Shown here in pieces: positions 32,431-40,588 of a stretch of 64,000 nucleotides of DNA (positions are counted from its first letter, which is position 1; every line of letters begins with the position of its first letter). The stretch is taken from the NCBI RefSeq assembly GCF_001613105.1, contig NZ_BDBS01000020.1, positions 105,341-169,340 of the forward strand, written 5' to 3'. The notes under the pieces were generated by a model. The model ran no database searches. It worked only from the letters and a program-made list of their open reading frames with translations, and had not been told where the DNA came from. Both the position numbers and the translations under genes were made by a program. This DNA is from Nocardia pseudobrasiliensis NBRC 108224. Lineage in GTDB: Bacteria; Actinomycetota; Actinomycetes; Mycobacteriales; Mycobacteriaceae.

Positions 32431-33846
32431 ATGACCACGGCGTCCACCCGCGACCTCGGACTGGCCGAATTGGCGACCGCGATCGCCCGCGGCACCACCA
32501 CCTCGGTGACGGCGACCGCCGATGCGCTCGACCGGATCGAGGCCAGCGCGAGCACCCTCAACGCCTTCCGCGTCGTGCGCCGCGAGCGCGCCCTGGCCGA
32601 GGCCGCCGAGGCGGACCGACAGGTCGGCGACGGTGTGCGACTGCCCCTGCTCGGCGTGCCGATCGCGATCAAGGATGATACCGATATCGCCGGGGAGCCA
32701 ACGGCTTTCGGCTGCGGCGGGAACTTTCCGGCCAAGGCCGAGGATGCCGAGGTCGTGCGCAGGCTGCGCGCGGCCGGTGCGGTGATCGTCGGCAAGACCA
32801 ATACCTGCGAGGTCGGCCAATGGCCGTTCACCGACGCCGAATCCTTCGGCTACACCCGCAATCCGTGGAACGCCGAACACACACCGGGCGGCTCCTCCGG
32901 CGGTTCGGCCGCCGCGGTGGCGGCCGGATTGGTCCCCGCCGCACTGGGTTCCGACGGCGCGGGCTCGGTGCGCATCCCCGCCTCGTGGACGAATCTGGTC
33001 GGGATCAAACCGCAGCGCGGGCGCATCTCCACCTGGCCGATGGCCGAATCGTTCAACGGGCTGACCGTACACGGCACACTGGCCCGCACGGTCGCCGACG
33101 CCGCGCTGCTGTTCGATGTGGCCGCCGGTGCGCATCCCGGCGATCGGCACACCCCGCCCGCACTCACCGTCTCCGATGCCGTCGGCCGCGATCCCGGGCG
33201 GCTGAGAATCGCTCTGGCGCTGAACATTCCGTTCACCGCCACCCGCACCTCACTCGACCGCGAGGTGGCGGCCCGAGTACAGGACGTGGCGGGCACGCTG
33301 CGCGGACTCGGCCACGAGGTGACCGTGATCGAACTGCCCTACGGCCTGCTGTCGGGCATGAGCTTCCTGTCCCGCTCCATGGCCGGTATCCGCACCGAAC
33401 TGGCCAAACTCACCGGCGCGCAAGTCGATCCGCGCACCCGCTTCAACGCGAATGTCGGCCTGCTGCTGGGCGGCCCGGTCCTGACCGCCGCTCGGGCCGC
33501 GGAACCGTTGCTGCACAAGCGAATCGGCCGGGTATTCGACGATTACGATGTGATCCTCGCCCCCACCACCGCCACCCCGCCGCCCCCGGTGGACGCGATG
33601 AGGGGTCTGGGCACCGCGGCCACCGACGCGCTGATCACCGCGGCCTGCCCGTACACCTGGCCGTGGAATGTGCTGGGCTGGCCGAGCGTGAACGTGCCCG
33701 CGGGTTTCACCGCCGCCGGACTGCCCGTCGGCGCGCAGCTGATGGGTCCGGACTGCTCGGAGCCGCTGCTGATCTCGGTCGCCGCGCAGCTGGAGGCGGA
33801 GCTGCACTGGCAGCGCCACCGCCCCGAAATCTGGTGGGAGCGTTAG
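32431..33846 (+). CDS. Amidase-signature family amidase
   Basis: The protein has 471 residues. The catalytic triad elements are visible: Lys in VPIAIKDDTDIAG, cis-Ser in PGGSSGGSAAAVAAGL and the nucleophile Ser in SDGAGSVRIPASW. It hydrolyses amides to acids; the substrate is not deducible. The ATG at 32431 has GGAGA upstream. It holds the place of Rv2363 (amiA2) next to era. Its stop overlaps the convergent era stop by four bases. Confidence 0.93.
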   Translation: MTTASTRDLGLAELATAIARGTTTSVTATADALDRIEASASTLNAFRVVRRERALAEAAEADRQVGDGVRLPLLGVPIAIKDDTDIAGEPTAFGCGGNFPAKAEDAEVVRRLRAAGAVIVGKTNTCEVGQWPFTDAESFGYTRNPWNAEHTPGGSSGGSAAAVAAGLVPAALGSDGAGSVRIPASWTNLVGIKPQRGRISTWPMAESFNGLTVHGTLARTVADAALLFDVAAGAHPGDRHTPPALTVSDAVGRDPGRLRIALALNIPFTATRTSLDREVAARVQDVAGTLRGLGHEVTVIELPYGLLSGMSFLSRSMAGIRTELAKLTGAQVDPRTRFNANVGLLLGGPVLTAARAAEPLLHKRIGRVFDDYDVILAPTTATPPPPVDAMRGLGTAATDALITAACPYTWPWNVLGWPSVNVPAGFTAAGLPVGAQLMGPDCSEPLLISVAAQLEAELHWQRHRPEIWWER

Positions 33847-34742
33847 AAACCCAGTTTGCGCAGCTGTTTGGGATCGCGCTGCCAATCCTTGGCGACCTTG
33901 ACGTGCAGATGCAGGTAGATGCGCGTGCCGAGAATGCGTTCGATCTGCTTGCGGGCGGCGGTGCCGACCTCCTTGAGGCGCGCACCGCCCTTGCCGATGA
34001 TGATGGCCTTCTGACTCGGGCGCTCGACGTAGAGGATGGCGTGCACGTCGAGCATCTCGTCGTTCTCCTCGCGCGGCAGCACCTCCTCGATGACCACGGC
34101 CAGCGAATGCGGCAGCTCGTCGCGCACACCCTCGAGCGCGGCCTCGCGAATGAGCTCGGCCATGAGGGTTTCCTCGGGCTCGTCGGTCAGCTCACCGTCG
34201 GGGTAAAAGGCCGGGCCCTCGGGCATTTTCGAGGCGACGACATCGATGAGGACCTCGACCTGGTCGCCCTTGACCGCCGACACCGGGACCACCTCGGCCT
34301 CGGGGCCGAGCAGCTGCGAGACGGCCACCAGCTGCTGGGCGACCTGATCGCGGCTCACCTTGTCGATCTTGGTGACGACGCCGAGCAGGGTGGTCTTCGG
34401 TGCCATCTGCTTGACCTGCTGCACGATCCAGCGGTCGCCGGGGCCGATCTTCTCGTCGGCGGGAATGCACAGCGCGATGACGTCGACCTCGGAGTAGGTA
34501 TCGCGCACCAGATCGTTGAGCCGCTGGCCGAGCAGGGTGCGCGGGCGATGCAGGCCGGGGGTGTCGACCAGGATCAGCTGGGCGTGATCACGGTGCACGA
34601 TCCCGCGGATGGTGTGGCGGGTGGTCTGCGGGCGCGAGGAGGTGATCGCGATCTTCTGGCCGACCATGGCATTGGTCAGGGTGGACTTGCCGGTATTGGG
34701 CCGACCCACGAAACAGACGAATCCGGAACGGAATTCGGTCAT
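33843..34742 (-). CDS. era: GTPase Era
   Basis: The protein has 299 residues. The G domain has G1 GRPNTGKST, G2 TTRHTIRG, G3 DTPGLH, G4 TKID and G5 VSAVKG. The KH domain (AIIIGKGGARLKEVGTAARKQIERILG) binds the 3' end of 16S rRNA. Era is needed for 30S assembly and couples it to growth. The start overlaps the stop of the preceding deaminase-like gene (ATGA). Confidence 0.97.
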   Translation of the reverse strand: MTEFRSGFVCFVGRPNTGKSTLTNAMVGQKIAITSSRPQTTRHTIRGIVHRDHAQLILVDTPGLHRPRTLLGQRLNDLVRDTYSEVDVIALCIPADEKIGPGDRWIVQQVKQMAPKTTLLGVVTKIDKVSRDQVAQQLVAVSQLLGPEAEVVPVSAVKGDQVEVLIDVVASKMPEGPAFYPDGELTDEPEETLMAELIREAALEGVRDELPHSLAVVIEEVLPREENDEMLDVHAILYVERPSQKAIIIGKGGARLKEVGTAARKQIERILGTRIYLHLHVKVAKDWQRDPKQLRKLGF

Positions 34743-35113
34743 GCGCGCTCACCGCTCGCGTCCGGACCCGCTTCGATGGTGTCGTAGATCCCGCCGTTGC
34801 GATCGGCGATGATGATCCGCGCCGAGGTCGAAACCTCGTGCACCGCAGCGACTCCGGGATCGCGCAACTGCGCGCCGAGCACCACCGCCGCCTCGAACCC
34901 CTCGGCTCCGCTGGAGATCGCGGCCGCGACCGCGGACTGCAATGCCGTGAGCCGCAACGCCTTCAACGTCACCTCGCCCGCGGCGTAGGTGCGTCCGTCG
35001 GTATCGCGCACGGCCGCGCCGCTGCCGCCGCCGGTGCGGCCCATCGCGCCGCGGGCCAGGACCAGCAGCTTGTTGTCCTCGGCATCCAGTCCCACACTGT
35101 CACGTTCGGTCAT
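34739..35113 (-). CDS. Cytidine-deaminase-like protein without the zinc motif
   Basis: The protein has 124 residues and holds the position of Rv2365c. It has the beta-alpha-beta outline of small cytidine deaminases (LLVLARGAMGRTGGGSGAAVRDTDGRTYAAGEVTLKALRLTALQSAVAAAISSGAEGFEAAVVL). It lacks the catalytic HAE/CAE and PCxxC zinc-binding signatures, so it should not be an active deaminase. It overlaps the CorC-type gene by 14 bases and era by four, so it is embedded in this operon. The ATG at 35113 is chosen; two further in-frame ATGs lie just upstream. Confidence 0.7.
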   Translation of the reverse strand: MTERDSVGLDAEDNKLLVLARGAMGRTGGGSGAAVRDTDGRTYAAGEVTLKALRLTALQSAVAAAISSGAEGFEAAVVLGAQLRDPGVAAVHEVSTSARIIIADRNGGIYDTIEAGPDASGERA

Positions 35114-36446
35114 CGCCATCTCCATCCTCTTGGCCGGGTGTCCGCCCGGGCTCGGCCCCGTCACGCTCGGAATCGTTCTTCTCGGCAGGCTTGTCGGGCG
35201 CCCGCTTCACCACCACCGTGTGCACGCGGACCCGGCCGCGCGCATCGGCCCCGCCCTCACCACGCAACTGCAATCCGTGCACCACGATCTTGGAACCCGG
35301 CAGCGGTACGCGGCCCAGCGCGTGCGCGAGCAGGCCGCCGACGGTGTCGACGTCCTCCTCCTCGATCTCCATACCGAACAGCTCGCCCAGATCCTCCACC
35401 GAAAGCCGGGCCGAGACCCGGTATTTGCCGTTGCCGAGCTCCTCGACCGGGGCGATCTCGTCGGTGTCGTATTCGTCGGCGATCTCGCCGACTATCTCCT
35501 CGAGGACGTCCTCGATGGTCACCAGGCCCGCGATACCGCCGTATTCGTCGACCAGCAGGGCCATATGGTTGCGGCGGCGCTGCATCTCGTCCAGCAGGGC
35601 GTCGAGCGGTTTGGAATCGGGGACGAACACCGCGGGGCGCATCACCTCGCGCACCCGGACCTTCTTGCCGCGATCCGCGTACGGCACAAGGTCTTTCAGA
35701 TAGACCACGCCGAGGATGTCGTCGACGTTCTCGCCGACCACCGGAATGCGCGAATGTCCGGACCGGACGGCCAGCGACATCGCCTGGGCCGCGGTCTTGT
35801 CCGCCTCGATCCACACCATCTCGGTGCGCGGCACCATGACCGCGCGGGCGGTGGTGTCGCCGAGTTCGAAGACCGACTGGATCATGCGGCGTTCCTCGGA
35901 GTCCACCACACCGCTCTGCTGGGCCATGTCCACGACCTCGCGCAGCTCGATCTCGGAGGCGAAGGGGCCGTTGCGAAATCCCTTACCGGGGGTGATGGCG
36001 TTACCGAGCACGATCAGCAGTCGGCTCACCGGACCCAGCAGCGCGCCGATGGCCTGCAGCGGCAGGCTCGCGCCGAGGGCGATGGAATAGGCGTGCTGGC
36101 GGCCGAGGGTGCGCGGGCCGACACCGATGACCATGTAGTCGACCACGACCATGATCACCGCGGTGATCAGCAGCGCCCAGCCGGCGGGCAGCACATCGTC
36201 GAGGGCCGCGGCCAGCAGGACGGTCGCGGTGATCTCACATGTGAGGCGCAGCAGCACCATGAGATTCACATAGCGCGGGCGGTCCAGTACCAGTCGCGAC
36301 AAGCGCCGGGCGCCCGTGCGATCGGCGCGGACCAGATCCTCCACGCGCGCGGGTGAGATGGTGACCAGGGCCGCGTCGATGGCCGCGAACATGCCGCCCA
36401 CCGGAACCAGCAAGATCGCCAGAAGCAGCAGAATCAGCGAATTCAC
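35100..36446 (-). CDS. CorC/HlyC-type membrane protein (CNNM-CBS-CBS-CorC_HlyC)
   Basis: The protein has 448 residues. The DUF21/CNNM part has three to four hydrophobic segments (residues 1-155). A tandem CBS pair follows (MVPRTEMVWIEA..., RIPVVGENVDDILGVVYLKDLV..., LVDEYGGIAGLVTIEDVLEEIVGEI). The C-terminal CorC_HlyC domain ends in a charged tail rich in Asp, Glu and Lys. Members of this family affect magnesium handling. The position and order equal Rv2366c. It begins with a GTG and lies 145 bases downstream of ybeY, so it may be co-transcribed. Confidence 0.9.
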   Translation of the reverse strand: MNSLILLLLAILLVPVGGMFAAIDAALVTISPARVEDLVRADRTGARRLSRLVLDRPRYVNLMVLLRLTCEITATVLLAAALDDVLPAGWALLITAVIMVVVDYMVIGVGPRTLGRQHAYSIALGASLPLQAIGALLGPVSRLLIVLGNAITPGKGFRNGPFASEIELREVVDMAQQSGVVDSEERRMIQSVFELGDTTARAVMVPRTEMVWIEADKTAAQAMSLAVRSGHSRIPVVGENVDDILGVVYLKDLVPYADRGKKVRVREVMRPAVFVPDSKPLDALLDEMQRRRNHMALLVDEYGGIAGLVTIEDVLEEIVGEIADEYDTDEIAPVEELGNGKYRVSARLSVEDLGELFGMEIEEEDVDTVGGLLAHALGRVPLPGSKIVVHGLQLRGEGGADARGRVRVHTVVVKRAPDKPAEKNDSERDGAEPGRTPGQEDGDGDDRT

Positions 36447-36591
36447 CCTGTGCCCTTTGCGGCATGAGCGGGGGCCTGCGTGGTTACGCTCCGCTGCCGC
36501 CGCTGTCTCCGATGGCGGTACTCGCGGGTCTCTCCGTGGTCACGCAGGCTGCCGTCTCCGCGCCCGTCGCTCGCACCGCGGCCCTGACCGC

Positions 36592-37146
36592 TCATGCCGG
36601 ATCCAACGGATCACCGGCATCGGTGAATCCGGTCTTGCCCAGCAGGCGGCGGTCGCGCTCGGCGAGTTCGGCGCGACGCTGCGCCTCGCGCAGGCTCTCG
36701 TACCACTCGGCCAGCAGGCGGTTCTGCAGGCCGAACATCTCCTTCTCCTCCTCCGGCTCGGCATGGTCGTAGCCGAGCAGGTGGAGTACGCCGTGCACGG
36801 TCAGCAGCGCCAGCTCGTGATCGAGGGAATGGCCCGCCTTGGCCGCCTGTCCGGCCGCGAACTCCGGACACAGCACGATATCGCCGAGCATCGAGGGTCC
36901 CGGTTCGGCGCCGTCGGGCCGCCCACCCGGCTCCAACTCGTCCATCGGGAACGACATCACATCGGTCGGCCCCGGCAGATCCATCCAGCGCATGTGCAGA
37001 TCGGCCATGGTGTCGAGATCCACCAGCACCATCGACAGCTCCGCCGCCGGATGCACATCCATCTGACCGATCGCGAACCGCGCGACGCTGACCAGATCTT
37101 CCTCGGATACTTCCATACCCGACTCGTTGGCGATCTCGATACTCAC
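36592..37146 (-). CDS. ybeY: Endoribonuclease YbeY
   Basis: The protein has 184 residues with the zinc motif HGVLHLLGYDH (His118, His122, His128). The conserved preceding strand is TDVMSFPMDE. It matures 16S rRNA ends and helps ribosome quality control. Its place between phoH and the CorC-type gene is conserved in actinobacteria. A GTG start is used. Unlike in mycobacteria, as I recall, phoH and ybeY are not adjacent here: a 397-base gap with a tandem-repeat array lies between them. Confidence 0.95.
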   Translation of the reverse strand: MSIEIANESGMEVSEEDLVSVARFAIGQMDVHPAAELSMVLVDLDTMADLHMRWMDLPGPTDVMSFPMDELEPGGRPDGAEPGPSMLGDIVLCPEFAAGQAAKAGHSLDHELALLTVHGVLHLLGYDHAEPEEEKEMFGLQNRLLAEWYESLREAQRRAELAERDRRLLGKTGFTDAGDPLDPA

Positions 37147-37218
37147 GGCGATCAGCTTATGTCACGGGGAGATCCTCACTTCGCATCGCGCTGCGCTGCA
37201 AAGCGAGGAAACAGAGGG

Positions 37219-37505
37219 GCGCGCTACGTCGCCTTCGTTCCAAGAGCGCGCATTGCGTCGCCTTCCTTTCCCAGGGCGCGCGCTGCCTCGCCTTCCTTTC
37301 CCAGGAATCGCGCTGCGTCGCCTTGCTTCCCCAGGAATCGCGCTGCGTCGCCTTGCTTCCCCAGGAATCGCGCTGCGTCGCCTTGCTTCCCCAGGGGCGC
37401 GCGCTGCGTCGCCTTCGCTCGCAGGGACCGCGCTGCGACGACTTCCCAAGGGGCCGCGCTGCGTCGTCTTCCTCCCCCAGGGACCGCGCGCCCTCGTCTT
37501 CTTTT
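37219..37505. repeat. Tandem array of a ~30-bp unit (about ten degenerate copies)
   Basis: The gap between phoH and ybeY is filled by units of 26-30 bases built on CGCGCTGCGTCGCCTT followed by a CTTCCCCAGGAA-like half. The three central copies (about 37309-37398) are identical; the copies drift towards both ends. There are no spacers. The unit is 30 bases in the centre, so the plus strand reads as a 10-residue periodic peptide, but no start or ribosome-binding site supports translation. It is unrelated in sequence to the 28-bp array at 11068. Confidence 0.92.
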
Positions 37506-37542
37506 CCTTGTGGGTGCAGCGCAGTGCGATGCACCCACAAGG
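37506..37542 (-). terminator. Perfect 13-bp hairpin just after phoH
   Basis: CCTTGTGGGTGCA and TGCACCCACAAGG pair perfectly around an 11-base loop and end one base from the phoH stop. On the minus strand no U tract follows (AAAAG instead). It would be a U-less terminator or an mRNA 3'-end stabiliser for phoH, with the repeat array immediately downstream. Confidence 0.55.
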
Positions 37543-37543
37543 A

Positions 37544-38656
37544 TCAGCGACGTCCCCCGCGCTCCGCCGCTCGACGCTGTGCCCGGTTCCCGGGATAGTG
37601 CGCGGCCGTGACATTCGGCCGAGTCTCCGCCTCGTAGCGGCCGTAGGCGTCGACGATATCGGCGACCAGTCGGTGGCGAACCACATCGCTGGAGGTGAGT
37701 TCCGCGAAGTGGATGTCCTCGACATCGGAGAGGATGTCGCTGACCACGCGCAGGCCGGACTGGGTGCCGCCGGGCAGGTCGATCTGGGTGACGTCGCCGG
37801 TGACCACGATCTTGGAGCCGAAGCCCAAGCGGGTCAGGAACATCTTCATCTGCTCGGGCGTGGTGTTCTGCGCCTCGTCCAGGATGATGAACGAGTCGTT
37901 GAGACTGCGGCCACGCATATAGGCCAGCGGTGCGACCTCGATCACGCCGGACTGCATGAGCTTCGGGATCGCCTCGGGATCCATCATGTCGTGCAGCGAG
38001 TCGTACAGCGGCCGCAGATACGGATCGATCTTCTCGTTGAGCGTGCCGGGCAGGAAGCCCAGCCGCTCGCCCGCCTCCACCGCGGGACGGGTCAGGATGA
38101 TCCGCGTGACCTGCTTGGTCTGCAGCGCCTGCACGGCCTTCGCGACGGCCAGATACGTCTTACCGGTACCGGCCGGGCCGATGCCGAAGACGATCGTGTG
38201 CGCGTCGATAGCGTCGACGTAGCGCTTCTGATTGAGCGTCTTGGGCCGAATCGTCTTGCCGCGCCGCGACAGAATGTCCAGGCTCAGAACCTCGGCCGGG
38301 GAATCCGACGAGCCCTCGGTGAGCATGGAATACGTGTGGCGCACCGCCTCCGGCGTCACCATGCGGTTGCGGCCGGTCAGCGCGACCAGTTGTTCGACGA
38401 CCCGCTCGGCGAGCGCCACATCGGCGGCCTTACCGGTCAGCGTGACCGAATTGCCGCGGACGTGGATGTCGGCGTCGAGCAGGCGCTCGAGTTCGCGCAG
38501 ATTCTCGTCGGCGGAGCCGAGGAAGCCGAAGACCGATTCGGGAGCGAGTTCGATGCTGGAACGCACGGTCCGAGCGGCGGGGCCCGAGCCGTCGCCGCCG
38601 ACTCCGATGCCGGCCGTAGGAGTTGTCGGGTCGCCGAATTCACCTTGGGTTCGCAA
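37544..38656 (-). CDS. phoH: PhoH-like ATPase
   Basis: The protein has 370 residues. An N-terminal KH-like part (residues 30-95, LGSADENLRELERLLDADIHVRGNSVTLTG) precedes the RNA-helicase-like ATPase with Walker A GPAGTGKTYLAVA and Walker B FIILDEAQNTTPEQ, then VTGDVTQIDLPGG. The only in-frame start is a TTG directly after a stop; TATAGC lies five bases upstream of it, so the mRNA may be leaderless. It matches PhoH1 (Rv2368c), which in mycobacteria lies next to ybeY. The role is probably RNA-related. Confidence 0.93.
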   Translation of the reverse strand: MRTQGEFGDPTTPTAGIGVGGDGSGPAARTVRSSIELAPESVFGFLGSADENLRELERLLDADIHVRGNSVTLTGKAADVALAERVVEQLVALTGRNRMVTPEAVRHTYSMLTEGSSDSPAEVLSLDILSRRGKTIRPKTLNQKRYVDAIDAHTIVFGIGPAGTGKTYLAVAKAVQALQTKQVTRIILTRPAVEAGERLGFLPGTLNEKIDPYLRPLYDSLHDMMDPEAIPKLMQSGVIEVAPLAYMRGRSLNDSFIILDEAQNTTPEQMKMFLTRLGFGSKIVVTGDVTQIDLPGGTQSGLRVVSDILSDVEDIHFAELTSSDVVRHRLVADIVDAYGRYEAETRPNVTAAHYPGNRAQRRAAERGGRR

Positions 38657-38770
38657 AAGTGGCTATAGCCTGCTTTCCGGTCTCGAACGTGTGCTCTGTG
38701 TGATGAAAGTTTAACGCGCGGCACCGACAGCGCCCAGTGAATAGATCGCAACCCCCAGGTCACAGGGCGA

Positions 38771-38789
38771 TCCCGGGCTGCGCCCGGGA
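38771..38789. other. Short GC hairpin between LysR and phoH
   Basis: TCCCGGGC-TGC-GCCCGGGA is a perfect 8-pair stem in the 194-base gap downstream of the LysR gene and upstream of phoH. There is no U tract on either side. It may act as a weak terminator. Confidence 0.35.
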
Positions 38790-38850
38790 AGAGGGAAGAA
38801 GCCGACGGGGAGGAGGCTGTCGGGAGAGAACCGCAAGGTTTGGAACGAAT

Positions 38851-39738
38851 TCAACGCTGTGCCCATTCCACGGCGAAGCTTCTGAATCGCCGCACGGCGT
38901 CCGAGGGCGCGGAATCGGCCGACCAGATCAGACCGACGGCCCGAGAGGCCCCCGGATCCGCGAGCGGAATCAATACCGGCCCCGGCTGCGGCCCGCGCAC
39001 CGGAGCCTCCTCGAGCGGCAGCACCGCGACCCCGAGCCCCGCCGCGACCAGCCCCGCGACCGTCACCAGATCACTGGACTCCAACCCGATCCGAGGCCGG
39101 AAATCGGCTGCGGCACAGAGGTCGTCGAGAATCCGGCGCATACCGAAGCCCGGATGCATGGCGATGAATTCGGCCTCGGCGACCTCGGCCAACCGGATCT
39201 GCCGTCGCCCGGCGAGTCGATGATTCGCGGGCACGCCCAACGCCAGCCGCTGCCGCAGCAGCGTGTGCCAGCCCAGTCCGGTCGCGGCGGGTTTGGGCGA
39301 TACCAGCCCCAGATCGGCCGTGCCGTCGAGCACCCGCGCGGTCACCACCGCTGCCGCGTCCTGGCTCAGCGTGAAGGTGATCCGCCCCGACCCCCGCCGG
39401 AATCCGGCGATCAACTCCGGCACCAACCGCGCCCCGAACGAATGCAGAAACGACAGCCGCACCACCCCCATCGCCGGATCCGCCAGATCGGCCAGCTCCC
39501 GCCCCGCCGCATCCAACTCCGCCTGCGCGCGCCGGGCATGCTCGTAATAGATCCGCCCGAAATCATTGAGGGCCAGCCGTTTTCCGTGCCGATCGAACAG
39601 CGCCACCCCCAGCCGTCGCTCCAACCGGGCCAGCATCCGTGACAGCGTCGGCTGCGAGAGGTGCAGTCGATCGGCCGCCGCGCCGACATGCTCGAGTTCG
39701 GCGAGGGTCAGCAGCCAGTGCAGATCCTCACCCGGCAC
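38851..39738 (-). CDS. LysR-family transcriptional regulator
   Basis: The protein has 295 residues and a GTG start inside the end of the peptidase E gene (11-base overlap). The helix-turn-helix reads LAELEHVGAAADRLHLSQPTLSRMLARLERRLG. The effector domain follows (GVVRLSFLHSFGARLVPELI) and ends FAVEWAQR. The longer frame to 40014 is antisense-type noise over the neighbouring gene. It may regulate its upstream neighbour and the divergent MFS exporter gene; no operator was identified with confidence. Confidence 0.9.
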   Translation of the reverse strand: MPGEDLHWLLTLAELEHVGAAADRLHLSQPTLSRMLARLERRLGVALFDRHGKRLALNDFGRIYYEHARRAQAELDAAGRELADLADPAMGVVRLSFLHSFGARLVPELIAGFRRGSGRITFTLSQDAAAVVTARVLDGTADLGLVSPKPAATGLGWHTLLRQRLALGVPANHRLAGRRQIRLAEVAEAEFIAMHPGFGMRRILDDLCAAADFRPRIGLESSDLVTVAGLVAAGLGVAVLPLEEAPVRGPQPGPVLIPLADPGASRAVGLIWSADSAPSDAVRRFRSFAVEWAQR

Positions 39739-40450
39739 GGCCGGACCCCTCCAGCAGCCGAGGCTCGTACCGTTCCATCTCGACACCACCCTCGACCGGA
39801 CGCACCCGCAGCAGACTGCTCTCCGCCGTCGTCGCAACCACATCGACCGGTTGTTCGTCGCGGAACAGCACCGCCGCGCCGTCGTCGAGCGCCCACCCGC
39901 CGGGCAGACTCCCGGTCGCGACGGCCCGCGTGTACAGCGGCGCCCGATCCGGCTCGGAATCGAAATGCGGGCAGAAGCTGCCCGGCAAAAGCCCCAGCCC
40001 GTCGTGCAATTCACGCATCGGGCCGAAGGAATCGGTCACGCAGCCGTCGAACCAGCACGCCGCCCCCGCACTGATCCCGCACAGCATCGCTCCTCGCCGA
40101 TACGCCTCGGCGAGTAACCGATCCAGCCCGTGCAGCCGCCACACCACCAGCAGATTGGCCGTACTACCGCCGCCCACATAGAACACATCGTGCGCCGCGA
40201 CGACGGCCGCGATGTCATCGGGAATGTCGTGGAACAGCGACAGATGCCCCGGCACGCAGTGCGATCCCTCGAACGCGGCGTAGAACCGCTCGATGTCCTG
40301 CCGCGCGTCACCACCGGCCGTGGGCAGGAAACACACTCGCGGACAATCCGATTCGACATTCGCCAGCACGTACTCGTCCAGTCGCGCGTCCCGATCGCCC
40401 AGAAATCCCCCGCCGAGAAGTACGATCCTGCGCTCGATACCCCGGTCCAC
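39728..40450 (-). CDS. Peptidase E (S51) family protein
   Basis: The protein has 240 residues. The flavodoxin-like fold with the nucleophile elbow LCGISAGAACWF (Ser in GISAGA) and the His in GSFCPHFDSEP fit the S51 family, whose type member cleaves Asp-X dipeptides. YVGGGSTANLL is the family's glycine turn. The GTG start is tentative. It overlaps the LysR gene by 11 bases and is divergent from an MFS transporter gene with a 138-base gap, suggesting a small import/export module. Confidence 0.85.
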   Translation of the reverse strand: MDRGIERRIVLLGGGFLGDRDARLDEYVLANVESDCPRVCFLPTAGGDARQDIERFYAAFEGSHCVPGHLSLFHDIPDDIAAVVAAHDVFYVGGGSTANLLVVWRLHGLDRLLAEAYRRGAMLCGISAGAACWFDGCVTDSFGPMRELHDGLGLLPGSFCPHFDSEPDRAPLYTRAVATGSLPGGWALDDGAAVLFRDEQPVDVVATTAESSLLRVRPVEGGVEMERYEPRLLEGSGRAG

Positions 40451-40588
40451 AACCAGCCCCTCTCGCCGTGCGACGCGTCACTCGCCCTCCCTTTGTCTCA
40501 CATCGGCGCTGCGCTTATGTGGCAGATGCATCGGATATGCGACGTTTATGCATTTCCTTTCGGTAACGACCGCGCCCATGCTCGAAAT

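Noticed and set aside
37219..37505. Possible CRISPR array (30-bp units)
   Set aside because: No spacers between the units; the copies degrade gradually towards both ends, as in a simple tandem repeat.
37127..38668. 513-codon open frame on the plus strand covering the 30-bp repeats and phoH antisense
   Set aside because: The first part is the translated tandem repeat (periodic PRESRCVAL-like peptide) and the rest is antisense to phoH. There is no ribosome-binding site.
40490..40588. Repeated ATGCAT-type words before the MFS gene as a LysR operator
   Set aside because: Short words occur (GATGCATC, TATGCAT) but no symmetric site of normal LysR length could be fixed by eye.
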